A stretch of 32,272 nt of DNA from assembly GCA_910575795.1 (NCBI GenBank), contig CAJTGE010000048.1, positions 1-32,272 of the forward strand, given 5' to 3'. Each line of letters opens with the position of its first letter. The first letter of the stretch is position 1. This stretch comes from Clostridiaceae bacterium (lineage in GTDB: Bacteria > Bacillota > Clostridia > Lachnospirales > Lachnospiraceae). Shown here in pieces: positions 23,477 through 32,046 of the stretch. Both the position numbers and the translations under genes were made by a program. The notes beneath the pieces were generated by a model, which searched no databases, was not told the origin of the DNA, and saw only the letters and a program-made list of their open reading frames with translations.

Positions 23477-23947
23477 TTACAGATAGCGGAAAAACCGGCC
23501 CAATATACCTATTTTATAGATAGGAAGGTGCAGAATCACTACAAACACGACGTATGCAAGGAGTGTATAGAGCACAGTAATCAGCAGGTTAGTCCTGAGT
23601 GACTTCAGTTTCAGATAGTTCTGTGTAAAAATCATGAATACAGGGGTCGCAATCCAATAGGTTATATACCGAAATCCCAGATAATAGATAAAGATAAAAA
23701 ACATAAACAGGAAGGCATATCTGCTGTTTTTGACAGTCAGTGGGTAACTGTATTCCCCCATTTGTTCTTTTGTCAGGCGAAGGCCTTTTAATATAATGAA
23801 AACGGCGCACACAGCCATCAGAATGGTCAGTGCAAGCGGCAGATAAGAGGCCTGCCCTGGAATGTGCATCGCGTTAAATAGAATGGCGGCACAAAACAGC
23901 AGCAAAAACAAACCTACCCACACATCTCTGTGAAACTTCTTACTCAT
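23477..23947 (-). CDS. tctB: Tripartite tricarboxylate transporter small permease (TctB)
   Basis: A 156-residue membrane protein with four hydrophobic segments. It opens with RDVWVGLFLLLFCAAILFNA and then HIPGQASYLPLALTILMAVCA, the family's typical first helices, and ends in a pair of helices followed by a short basic tail. TctB proteins conserve little sequence, so the call rests on size, topology and position between tctC and tctA. The ATG at 23947 follows AAAAGGAG. Confidence 0.88.
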   Translation of the reverse strand: MSKKFHRDVWVGLFLLLFCAAILFNAMHIPGQASYLPLALTILMAVCAVFIILKGLRLTKEQMGEYSYPLTVKNSRYAFLFMFFIFIYYLGFRYITYWIATPVFMIFTQNYLKLKSLRTNLLITVLYTLLAYVVFVVILHLPIYKIGILGRFFRYL

Positions 23948-24037
23948 ATCAACAGACTCCTTTTCTATTGTTCTGTCACTTAGCGTCGCTGCGCGCAGGC
24001 TATCATATTCGGGGCTGCGCGCAGGTTCAATTCACGG

Positions 24038-25081
24038 TTATTCACCAGAACCCCAGATCTCCTTGCGGGTTTCTACCTGGCTCTCGAGCAGTTCTCTGAA
24101 TTCTTCACCGGAGGTGTTGTCAAGCTGAAGTCCCAGAGCTGCCATATTATCGACATACTCCGGATCCTCCATCACCTTTAGCATGGCTTCTGTCATCTTA
24201 GCTGCAGTTTCAGGAGACACGCTTGTCGGATAGAAGTAACCGCGTGCTGCGAATGCTGCGAAATCCTCGCCGGTCGCTTCTTTTACGGAGGGTATATCCG
24301 GCATGAATTCGCTGCGCTCTTCGGAGAAGATGCAGGCAATTTTCATTTCGCCGGACTGATATGCACTCTGGACATCGGAGATAGAAGCAAAAAACACATC
24401 CGTATCGCCAGCCAGGAACATGCCGCGGCTGTCGGAAGCGCCATCCACAGGAACTACGGTAATCTGAGTGCCAAAGGTTTTATTGAACCACTCTGCCGTA
24501 GTTGCATCTCCGTCTGTAATACCCGTGGCCTGAGCGGAAACAAGAACCGGATTTGCTTTAGCATATTCGATAAAGGTGCTAATGTCTGTAAAACGTGTAT
24601 CGTTGCTGCGTATTGCCATTACGTTGTAATCAATCGCCTGGTTAGCCAGAACCTGAACGTTATCCAGATTGTACTGGCGCGGGTTGTCCGGATCCAGCTC
24701 CCCCATTGCATAGTTATGATTAATGAGCCCGACCGTATATCCGTCGCTGTAGTCGCCGGTAATCAAATCGGTCCAGGCAATCCAGCCGCCGGAACCGGTC
24801 TGGTTCTCTACCACTACATTTACGCCAAGCTCTTTGCTGAGGGCAGCCGCCATGTTGCGCGCCCCAATATCGGTGCCGCCGCCTGCTGAGAACGGGCATA
24901 TGAGAGTGATCGTTTCTGCCGGCCACTCGCCTTTTGCTTTCTTTGGAGCTTCGGCCTCTCCGCCCTGCTGCGCCTGCGCTTTTGTCTCTGATGCCCCCTG
25001 TCTTCCGGAACATCCTGCCAGTGTAAGCGGCATAACCGCTGTTAGCGTCAGCGCCAGTAATTTTTTGGTAGTGTTCTTCAT
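24038..25081 (-). CDS. tctC: Tripartite tricarboxylate transporter substrate-binding lipoprotein (TctC)
   Basis: A 347-residue solute-binding lipoprotein of the Bug/TctC family. The signal sequence ends LTLAGC, with Cys24 the lipidation site, and a Gln/Ala-rich linker follows. The mature protein starts WPAETITLICPFSAGGGTDI, where the aromatic-S-A-G-G-G-T-D loop is the hallmark that holds the ligand carboxylate through water. VNVVVENQTGSGG and SASI-type segments follow, then VFFASISDVQSAYQSGEMK. I chose the ATG at 25081 because AGAAAGGAAAG lies ahead of it and the signal peptide begins there. It is the first gene of the tct operon. The ligand is likely a carboxylate. Confidence 0.94.
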   Translation of the reverse strand: MKNTTKKLLALTLTAVMPLTLAGCSGRQGASETKAQAQQGGEAEAPKKAKGEWPAETITLICPFSAGGGTDIGARNMAAALSKELGVNVVVENQTGSGGWIAWTDLITGDYSDGYTVGLINHNYAMGELDPDNPRQYNLDNVQVLANQAIDYNVMAIRSNDTRFTDISTFIEYAKANPVLVSAQATGITDGDATTAEWFNKTFGTQITVVPVDGASDSRGMFLAGDTDVFFASISDVQSAYQSGEMKIACIFSEERSEFMPDIPSVKEATGEDFAAFAARGYFYPTSVSPETAAKMTEAMLKVMEDPEYVDNMAALGLQLDNTSGEEFRELLESQVETRKEIWGSGE

Positions 25082-25544
25082 AATGTTTTCTTTCCTTTCT
25101 GAATATATGTATAAATATAATTTCAACCCACGTCAGGGGATAAAGCCAATCTCCGGCTTGTCCCGGCGCGATTTAAATCCTGCATTCTTTTGTTCAATTT
25201 TATCTTATTTTTAAGTTTATCTTATATTATCATAGCTAATTTTACCAACAGCTTTTTCCTTTACACAGACAATTAAAAGGTTGTGGCGGATGGTTTTATA
25301 CATCCAGGATATGACATGTTTCTGCCGCTGATTTATTGAACTGTAAATATTCCTTAATTTTCATACCAAATTTTCATACTAATTACAAGATATACATCGG
25401 ATAAACTTCTTCCAATAGATGGTAATTTTTAAATTATTTATTTTTTTAATTTTTATTTTACAATATTGTCAGATGATCACAGTCATTTAGTTGTTGTTAC
25501 AACTCAAAAACCTGTTGGACATTACGGCGCTTTCTTTCTTATAC
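25082..25544. other. AT-rich intergenic region upstream of the tct operon
   Basis: This divergent region must hold the tct promoter. On the minus strand TTGGTA and TATAAG with 16 nt between them (about 25223-25250) are a weak candidate. No gene is supported. Confidence 0.4.
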
Positions 25545-25702
25545 TGGAGCGTGTCTGAAAAATCATTCCCGCCATCTGTATGCCTGCGGCATATTTGGCC
25601 TAAATGCACTGAACGCAGCCCGCTTCGCCGCGTTCATTTGTGCCAGGTCTTCCTCAAAGTGGAGCGGACAGCTACCAGAAAGCAGTTTTCAGACATGCTC
25701 TG
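25545..25702. repeat. ~158-bp terminal-inverted-repeat element (MITE-like), copy 2
   Basis: The left end GGAGCGTGTCTGAAAA and the right end TTTTCAGACATGCTCT are inverted repeats with few mismatches. The interior shares ordered blocks with the copy at 9849, including CATTCC, CGCAGCCCGCT, CGCCGCGTT.ATTTG and CAAAGTGGA, but its inner palindrome is less perfect. It lies about 60 nt ahead of the gene at 25763. Confidence 0.75.
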
Positions 25703-25762
25703 GCGAAAGGAATTTACAGATTATTAATAAAAATACATACATATAACATGGGAGGTTGAATA

Positions 25763-26758
25763 ATGACAAAGCGTGAACGAATCCAGGCTGCTGTAAAAGG
25801 AACAAAACCGGACAAATTGCCGTATTCCTTGTGGACCCATCTTCCAGGCATTGACCTGGATCCTGCCTTGCTGGCGGAAAAGACTTATGAATTCTACAAA
25901 ACGTATGATGTGGATTTTATTAAGACAATGAATAACGGTATGTACCCGATTGAGGATTTTGGCTGCGCGGTTGACTATTCGGAAATCGCCAGGGGAGGGG
26001 TTGCCAAAGTTACTGACACTCCGGTCAGGGAAGCATCCGACTGGCTGAAGCTGACGCCCTGTCCGTTTACAGAGGGCAGCCTTGCAAGGGAGCTGACCTA
26101 TCTGAAGCTTTTGCTTGAAAAAACAGAAGGCGAAGACGTTCCGGTCCTGTTCACCGTATTCAGCCCCATAACAACGGCTGATAAAATTTCCGGCAAGGCC
26201 ATGCTGACCCATATTCGGGAAGGCCGCGGCGATTTTGTAAAGAAAGCGCTGGATGTGATTACTGAGACAACCATGGCCTTGGCAGCAGAGGCTGTCCGTA
26301 TGGGAGCTGACGGAGTTTTTTTCGCTTCCCAGATGAGCTCTTATGATTCCATGACTGACGGGGAATATCAGGAATATGGTAAGCCCTACGATCTGAAGGT
26401 TCTGGAGGCGGCGAAGGACGGCTGGTTTAATACCATCCATGCCCATGGCAACAATATTATGTTCGATATCTTAAAAGATTATCCTGTATCCGTATTCAAC
26501 TGGCATGCCGGTGAGACTCTCCCGGAGCTGGACGAAGCGTTTCTCATGACAGGCAAATGTCTGATGGGCGGACTGAGGCGCATGGATATCACAAACGGAC
26601 ATAAGAATGAGATCCAGAACCAGATTTACGAGAGCTTTAAAACACTGAAGGGCCTTCACCAGATCCTGACTCCAGGCTGCGTAATCCGCTATCCGCTGGA
26701 TGATGAGATGCTGGCGTATGTAAAGAGGGTAAAGGAATATATTGAAGACAGAATGTAA
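25763..26758 (+). CDS. Uroporphyrinogen decarboxylase (URO-D) family protein
   Basis: A 331-residue cytosolic TIM-barrel protein of the URO-D superfamily, which includes HemE and corrinoid-dependent methyltransferases such as MtaA and CmuA. The N-terminus MTKRERIQAAVKGTKPDKLP is typical, followed by FIKTMNNGMYPIEDFG, PVLFTVFSPITTA, ADGVFFASQ, IHAHGNN and a C-terminal ILTPGCVIRYPLDDEM. No other haem biosynthesis gene is near, so true HemE activity is unlikely; members in this kind of context often act on methylated or aromatic compounds. GGGAGG precedes the ATG at 25763. It is monocistronic, closed by a terminator shared with the convergent LysR gene. Confidence 0.9.
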   Translation: MTKRERIQAAVKGTKPDKLPYSLWTHLPGIDLDPALLAEKTYEFYKTYDVDFIKTMNNGMYPIEDFGCAVDYSEIARGGVAKVTDTPVREASDWLKLTPCPFTEGSLARELTYLKLLLEKTEGEDVPVLFTVFSPITTADKISGKAMLTHIREGRGDFVKKALDVITETTMALAAEAVRMGADGVFFASQMSSYDSMTDGEYQEYGKPYDLKVLEAAKDGWFNTIHAHGNNIMFDILKDYPVSVFNWHAGETLPELDEAFLMTGKCLMGGLRRMDITNGHKNEIQNQIYESFKTLKGLHQILTPGCVIRYPLDDEMLAYVKRVKEYIEDRM

Positions 26759-26763
26759 TATAA

Positions 26764-26787
26764 ACTGCGTGATAAACGCAGTGTTTT
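26764..26787. terminator. Terminator between convergent URO-D and LysR genes
   Basis: ACTGCGT (26764-26770) pairs with ACGCAGT (26776-26782), followed by GTTTT on the plus strand. AT-rich bases on the other side would let it also serve the minus-strand LysR gene. Confidence 0.6.
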
Positions 26788-26796
26788 AAGGCATTT

Positions 26797-27735
26797 TTAC
26801 GGACGGGCCAGCGTTTTTTTCGTCATTTCAATAAATTCTCTGGCCGCCTTGGTCTGGTATTTATTTTTCAGATAATTGATGGCGATCATCTTATGCGCAT
26901 TGGGGAAGTCCAGAATGAAGGTATGGATACGTTCCCTGCCCTCCGTGCCCAGCGCCGGGCTGTTTTCCTCCACAAACACGCTGGGACAGATGATAACGCC
27001 ATAGCCGGCCCTGCACATGGAAACCATAGTCATGATATTGACGGTTTCAAGAGCGACAATGGGCGTCATACCGCCTTCGCGGCAGCTTATTTCAAATATC
27101 TCGCCAATCCAGTTGGAATGCTTCATCTTGATAAAAGGGCATCGTGCAAAGACCTGGATAGGAAGAAGCCTCTTCCCAAGCAGCTCCCTGTGTTCCTCCT
27201 CTGAAAAATATTCGTTCAGGATATTATCCGGAACCACAATCAGCGTGTGTTCCTCGTGGAGAACCTCGGTGCGGATCTTATCCGGCGCATCGAGTTCAAA
27301 ACCGATGGTGAAATCCACATCGCCCTTATACAGAGAATCGGTAATTTCATTGGAGGTCCCTTCCACAAGGCGTATCTGGACCTGAGGAAACTCTCTGCCG
27401 AATTTCGTCAGCAGGGGAGGCAGAATCACAGCTCCTCTCGTGTTGGGCACGCCAATCGTAAGCACTGCGCTGCGGAAATCACGTATATCCTGCAGCTGCA
27501 GTTCCGCCTCCTGCTTGACATTTAAGATTTTCCGGGCGCTCCTCAGGAGGCTTTCCCCGGCGTCGGTCAGCGTAAGCGGCGTATTTCTGTCAAAGAGCCG
27601 GACGCCGAAGTGGTCTTCCAGTTTTGCTATATGGTTACTGAGCGACTGCTGGGAAATAAAAAGGCGCTTCGCCGCTTTTGTGAAATTCATCTCTTCCGCA
27701 GTTACAATAAAATATCTTAAATTCAGGAAATTCAT
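26797..27735 (-). CDS. LysR-family transcriptional regulator
   Basis: A 312-residue regulator with the LysR layout. The N-terminal winged helix reads LRYFIVTAEEMNFTKAAKRL and then FISQQSLSNHIAKLEDHFGV, followed by LFDRNTPLTLTDAGE and a linker helix. The C-terminal periplasmic-binding-protein-like effector domain includes VLTIGVPNTRGAVILPPLL and VDFTIGFELDAPDKIRTEVL. It is transcribed away from the cysteine desulfidase gene across a 102-nt gap, the classic arrangement for a LysR protein controlling its neighbour and sensing that pathway's metabolite. Confidence 0.94.
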   Translation of the reverse strand: MNFLNLRYFIVTAEEMNFTKAAKRLFISQQSLSNHIAKLEDHFGVRLFDRNTPLTLTDAGESLLRSARKILNVKQEAELQLQDIRDFRSAVLTIGVPNTRGAVILPPLLTKFGREFPQVQIRLVEGTSNEITDSLYKGDVDFTIGFELDAPDKIRTEVLHEEHTLIVVPDNILNEYFSEEEHRELLGKRLLPIQVFARCPFIKMKHSNWIGEIFEISCREGGMTPIVALETVNIMTMVSMCRAGYGVIICPSVFVEENSPALGTEGRERIHTFILDFPNAHKMIAINYLKNKYQTKAAREFIEMTKKTLARP

Positions 27736-27837
27736 AACCTCAGCCCCTTCTTGTTCTCTCAGATGAAATTATACGGGGACAGACAGGAAATTGCAAGGTG
27801 AATCTGACAGCGATAAAGCAGAAAGGACAGTTCAATT

Positions 27838-29109
27838 ATGGACAAAAAAATTTATAATGCGTATGTTTCCATCTTAAAGAGCGAACTTGTTGTAGCCTTA
27901 GGCTGCACGGAGCCGATTGCCATTGCCTATGCGGGAGCCAAAGTAAGGGAGGTGTTAGGGACAATGCCGGAACGCTGTGAAATAAGCTGCAGCGGCAACA
28001 TCGTTAAGAATGTAAAAGGAGTGACGGTCCCCAATTCAGGCGGCATGAAGGGAATTGATACGGCTGCTGCACTTGGAGTCGTGGGCGGCAATGCAAAACG
28101 CATTCTTGCCGTGCTTGAGGATATCACCCAGGAGCAGATTGAGACAACACAGAAGCTGGTCAACGCAGGATTCTGCAGATGCGGCTTGATAGAAGGAGTC
28201 GAGAACCTCTATATTATTATCACAGCTTATGCCGGGGACGATTCGGCTTCCGTAGAGATCCGGGATTATCACAGCAATATTACAAAGATCATGAAGAACG
28301 GCAAAGTCATTTTCAGCACAGCCGAAGAACCGCCGGAAACCTCCTCCGCTTCGGATAAGTCACTTTTAAATGTCAAAGATATTCTCGAATTTGCAGACTG
28401 TGTTGCTCTCTGCGATATTGATGAGGTGATTTCACGCCAGATTGAATGTAACACCGCCATATCCCGGGAGGGGCTTAATAATCCCTGGGGAGCCCAGGTA
28501 GGCCGTACCCTTCTGGACACCTTCGGTTCTGATGTCGCTATCCGCGCCAAGGCTGCCGCTGCCGCCGGCTCTGATGCCAGGATGAGCGGGTGCCCGCTGC
28601 CGGTTGTCATAAACTCCGGAAGCGGCAACCAGGGTATGACCGTATCTCTCCCGATTATTGAATACGCGAAAGAATATAACATCTCTGATGAAGGGCTTTA
28701 CCGCGCCCTTGTTGCCGGCAACCTGATTTCCCTGCACCAGAAGAAATATATCGGAAGCCTCTCCGCCTACTGCGGAGCCGTCAGCGCGGCCTGCGGCAGC
28801 GGCGTTGGCATTGCCTACATGCTGGGGACGACCTATGATGAAATCTGCGGTATTATTACTGATACGATAGCCACAATCGGCGGCATGGTCTGCGATGGCG
28901 CGAAGCCATCCTGTGCGGCCAAGATTGCCTCGGCTGTTGACTGCGCCCTCACCGCCTTCTACCTGAGCAAAAACAGGCGTGTCTTCCAGCCGGGTGAGGG
29001 CCTTGTAAAGGAGAACGTGGAGGATACCATCCAGAGCGTCGGCCGGATGGGACGGGAGGGCATGAAGGGCACGGATATTGAGATTTTAAATATCATGCTT
29101 GAGAATTAA
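27838..29109 (+). CDS. L-cysteine desulfidase / UPF0597 (YhaM, CyuA) family protein
   Basis: A 423-residue [4Fe-4S]-dependent lyase of the L-serine dehydratase-like superfamily. Members split L-cysteine into pyruvate, ammonia and sulfide. LGCTEPIAIAYAGAKVRE carries Cys23, the expected catalytic cysteine. VKGVTVPNSGGMKGIDTA, SGSGNQGMTVSLPI, CGAVSAACGSGVGIAYMLG and GMVCDGAKPSCAAKIASA follow; the last two hold the three cysteines expected to bind the cluster. GAAAGGA precedes the ATG at 27838. The divergent LysR gene probably controls it. A related dehydratase substrate such as serine cannot be excluded. Confidence 0.9.
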   Translation: MDKKIYNAYVSILKSELVVALGCTEPIAIAYAGAKVREVLGTMPERCEISCSGNIVKNVKGVTVPNSGGMKGIDTAAALGVVGGNAKRILAVLEDITQEQIETTQKLVNAGFCRCGLIEGVENLYIIITAYAGDDSASVEIRDYHSNITKIMKNGKVIFSTAEEPPETSSASDKSLLNVKDILEFADCVALCDIDEVISRQIECNTAISREGLNNPWGAQVGRTLLDTFGSDVAIRAKAAAAAGSDARMSGCPLPVVINSGSGNQGMTVSLPIIEYAKEYNISDEGLYRALVAGNLISLHQKKYIGSLSAYCGAVSAACGSGVGIAYMLGTTYDEICGIITDTIATIGGMVCDGAKPSCAAKIASAVDCALTAFYLSKNRRVFQPGEGLVKENVEDTIQSVGRMGREGMKGTDIEILNIMLEN

Positions 29110-29453
29110 TAAAGCGCTTCACTGCAAGCAGGCAGAGATGCGCGGCTGTTCACATTCCATTCATAATTTTTTAAAACACCGTTTACATAACCATCACGAT
29201 TTCTTCATGATTTCATTCTATACTTTAACCATAGCAACCAAACAATGCTTACAAGATTTTTTTCATAATACTGAGCTGATTTTATTCAGCTCTCCTCCCT
29301 AAAAATAAAGAAGATGCCTCTCGCTGCTGGAGAGGCATTTTCTTTTTGCATTGCATTTTCCGTTTCTATCAGCTACAATAGTGGATACCGTTTTGTTCGG
29401 ACATGATGCATGTCCGGGACAGGCGGACATTACAAAAACAGTGAGGTTTTTAT
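29110..29453 (+). other. Intergenic region with two hairpins, no gene
   Basis: GAGCTGA pairs with TCAGCTC near 29273-29292 without a following T tract. A proper terminator is listed separately at 29314. I see no supported gene here. Confidence 0.5.
29314..29348 (+). terminator. Terminator after the cysteine desulfidase gene
   Basis: ATGCCTCTC (29314-29322) pairs with GAGAGGCAT (29330-29338, one offset base), followed by TTTTCTTTTT. Confidence 0.8.
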
Positions 29454-30626
29454 ATGAATCAAAAAGAAATAAGCGAGCTGCGCCGCCGCTGGGGGTATGA
29501 GAAAAACGCCGTCAGCCGTATTTATGGCTGCTTTGTAAACGGCAGTAAGGAGATGGTCTCTAATCTGGACGAGTCCCTGGGCTCCATGTCCCAGGAGGAG
29601 GCGGAAAAGTATCTTGGCCTTTTGAAAAAAGCTCTGTCCGGAAGGCTGGGAAAGAATCTGATTGACATCGCGTTTTCGCCCAAACAGGTCATGGAGGGCG
29701 GGGAGCACCGTCTTCTCTCCACGCTGCGCCAAAGCGCTTTAAAGGACGGAGAGGCCCGGAATACCTTTTATCAGAATGTGATCAGAAGCCTGGATATGGG
29801 TGACAGCAGCTATCTGCTCCTGCTGGCCTGCGACGCCTACGATGTTCCCCGCCGCGGCAGGGATGACTCGGTTCTCTCCGACGCTTCGGAGGAGGTATTT
29901 TCCTATATTCTCTGCTGTGTCTGCCCTGTGAAGCCAGGCAAGCCGGAGCTTGGCTATTTTCCGGGGGATAATGAGTTCCATTACACCACAGGGCAGGTGG
30001 TGTCTGCGCCGGAGATGGGCTTTTTATTCCCGGCCTTTGACGACCGGGCGGCAAACATCCACAACGCCCTGTTCTATTCCCGCAAGCCGAACGAGCTCCA
30101 TCAGGAATTTATTGACGCCGTATTTCACACCGACCCGCCCATGTCCGCCGCCGAGCAGCGGGAGGCATTTGAGGGCGCGTTGTCCGGCGCGCTGGAGGAT
30201 ACATACAGCGTAGAGGTCGTGCAGGCCATCCAGGAGCGGCTGACGGATCAGATCGCACGGCATAAGGAGAGTAAGGATCCTGAGCCTCTGACCATGACGG
30301 CTGACGATATCGGCAATATCTTACGGGACTGCGATATTCCGGAGGAGAGGATCAGCGCCTTTGAGGAAAGCTGCGGAGAGCAATTTGGAGCGGGCGCGGC
30401 TCTCAATCCCGCCAACTTAATTGATACCGCAAAATTCGAGCTAAAAACTGCCCAGGCATCGATCAGTGTCGCGCCGGAGGACAGCTACCTTCTGGAAACC
30501 CGGATTATCGACGGCAGGAAATATATCCTGATACCTGCCGAAGAGGCGGTGGAGGTCAACGGCCAGTCTGTACGTCTGATGCCGGACGGCGCCGGGGAAC
30601 CGGATACAACACGTTCTGAATATTAA
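29454..30626 (+). CDS. DUF4317 domain-containing protein
   Basis: A 390-residue soluble protein that matches DUF4317, a family common in Clostridia, over its full length. Typical stretches are MNQKEISELRRRW at the N-terminus, ISRIYGC-like NAVSRIYGCFVNGSKE, KALSGRLGKNLIDI, YDVPRRGRDD, YILCCVCPVKPGKPELGYF, the conserved GFLFPAFDDRAANIHNALFY, and near the C-terminus YLLETRIIDGRKYILIPAEE. The function is unknown; no catalytic motif is evident and the charged, helical composition suggests a structural or regulatory role. The gene stands alone between two terminators, with GTGAGG ahead of the ATG at 29454. Confidence 0.9.
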   Translation: MNQKEISELRRRWGYEKNAVSRIYGCFVNGSKEMVSNLDESLGSMSQEEAEKYLGLLKKALSGRLGKNLIDIAFSPKQVMEGGEHRLLSTLRQSALKDGEARNTFYQNVIRSLDMGDSSYLLLLACDAYDVPRRGRDDSVLSDASEEVFSYILCCVCPVKPGKPELGYFPGDNEFHYTTGQVVSAPEMGFLFPAFDDRAANIHNALFYSRKPNELHQEFIDAVFHTDPPMSAAEQREAFEGALSGALEDTYSVEVVQAIQERLTDQIARHKESKDPEPLTMTADDIGNILRDCDIPEERISAFEESCGEQFGAGAALNPANLIDTAKFELKTAQASISVAPEDSYLLETRIIDGRKYILIPAEEAVEVNGQSVRLMPDGAGEPDTTRSEY

Positions 30627-30687
30627 AACCATGTGCCAGTCCTGCTGTTCATACACAGGGCTGGCACATGGTTTACAGATATTTTTT
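30627..30687 (+). terminator. Terminator after the DUF4317 gene
   Basis: AACCATGTGCCAG (30627-30639) pairs perfectly over 13 bp with CTGGCACATGGTT (30661-30673), and the inner CCTG/CAGG can extend it. The T run comes only 8 nt later, so termination may be less sharp than usual. Confidence 0.75.
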
Positions 30688-30951
30688 CGGGAAAACGTTG
30701 TCTGTACATTAATTGCGCGGTCCCCGGGGATGGCAATGAGTCATAATCGTATTTGCATTAATAAATGTTTTTTTCGGGCCAGGCTTTGTCTGGTATCGAG
30801 CAATACGGGAACTGTAAAATTTGTGAGGAATGCCGGAAATATGATAAAATAATTCGGTTACTTAATCTTTTGGCCGTTGAAGGATATGATAATAATAAAT
30901 ATGCAGTAAAATATAGTGTGATATAGAATATGATTATTAAGGAGGCTGATT
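30688..30951 (+). other. AT-rich intergenic region with one doubtful 53-residue frame
   Basis: A frame at 30765-30926 encodes 53 residues with C-K-I-C-E-E-C, but it has no ribosome-binding site and a stop codon lies directly before its ATG. It could be a gene remnant. Nothing else is supported apart from the AT-rich run ahead of the gene at 30952. Confidence 0.3.
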
Positions 30952-31887
30952 ATGAGAAAAAGGGCAATTATTATATCGTTGATATGCATATGGTCGGCAG
31001 CTATCATTATGATTATATTTTCCGTTGTCAGTGGCAGGAAGCCATATAAAGATTTGGAGGCAGTTCAAATCGTATCTGCTACGGTTCAATTATCACCGCC
31101 AGACAAAACCATTCAGATTACAGAAATTAAGGAATTCGTGGATTTATTAAAAGATGTTGTTATCTATAATAAGGATCATTCTTACACAGAATATAGCGGA
31201 CAGGGTATTACCTTTACTTTAGTCATGACAGATGGAACACAAACAAGCATCATGGAATATAACCCGTTCCTTGTAATCGATGGAGTTGGCTATAAAGCAA
31301 AATATGAACCATGTGAAGCACTGAATCATTATGCCAATATGCTGCTTGAACGGACAGAAAAGCCTGCTTTTGCAGATAATACACAGGAAATAACATTTCA
31401 GGCAACAGTCATTGAGATAGCAGACAATTCGATTTTAGTAGAACCTGTGGATGATTCTATGGAACTTGACTCGGCGGATAAATTTAGCATCCCTAATAAA
31501 GAGAAACTTGCGTTGCAAATTGGCGACACTGTAGAAATTGTTTATAATGGAGACATATTAGAATCCTACCCTGCACAATTGGGAGAGGTATATAAAATTA
31601 CGTTACTGGAACAGGCAAAGGCAGATGCCATGTGGGACCGGATCCCCATGGTGAGGATAAACAACAAATTGTACTATGATACTGGAAGAGAAAGTACAGT
31701 TATTGGGCGTTGCGGCAATATGGATGGAGAGATTACATCAACGGTTGATGGAACCGAAATTCCGATGGAAGATAACCAGTCCAACTTTGGAAGCGGATTT
31801 GGATACCAGTATGGAGCAAATGATACAATAGAGATTTATATGAATGAAAAATGGTTTGTCTTTGAATACAGAGAAGAATCTGAATAA
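30952..31887 (+). CDS. Membrane-anchored protein with a DUF3221-like domain
   Basis: A 311-residue protein with a basic N-terminus and one membrane segment, IIISLICIWSAAIIMIIFSV, with no lipobox, so an exported and anchored protein is likely. The middle part (about 45-125) is a beta-rich domain with LVMTDGTQ and YNPFLVIDGVGYK. Residues about 146-200 (ATVIEIADNSILVEPVDD, then ALQIGDTVEIVYNGDILESY) resemble DUF3221, a small OB-like domain of exported Firmicutes proteins. The C-terminus reads as another beta domain (INNKLYYDTGRES). AAGGAGG precedes the ATG at 30952. Base composition is clearly more AT-rich than the core of the window. Function unknown. Confidence 0.8.
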   Translation: MRKRAIIISLICIWSAAIIMIIFSVVSGRKPYKDLEAVQIVSATVQLSPPDKTIQITEIKEFVDLLKDVVIYNKDHSYTEYSGQGITFTLVMTDGTQTSIMEYNPFLVIDGVGYKAKYEPCEALNHYANMLLERTEKPAFADNTQEITFQATVIEIADNSILVEPVDDSMELDSADKFSIPNKEKLALQIGDTVEIVYNGDILESYPAQLGEVYKITLLEQAKADAMWDRIPMVRINNKLYYDTGRESTVIGRCGNMDGEITSTVDGTEIPMEDNQSNFGSGFGYQYGANDTIEIYMNEKWFVFEYREESE

Positions 31888-32046
31888 TAATCAGGGAGTG
31901 TGTGGGTATCCACCAAAGTTCTCCAGACAGGCATAGTATTCGGGGATGGAGAATACTGTGTGGAAAAGGCGGAATATTCTTTCTTTTCTGCGGATGGATT
32001 ACCGGAAAGCTGATTGCATTTCGATTGCAGGATGGGTATAATATAA

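Noticed and set aside
30765..30926. A 53-residue frame with C-K-I-C-E-E-C
   Set aside because: There is no ribosome-binding site and a stop codon lies directly before the ATG; it may be a remnant but cannot be supported as a gene.
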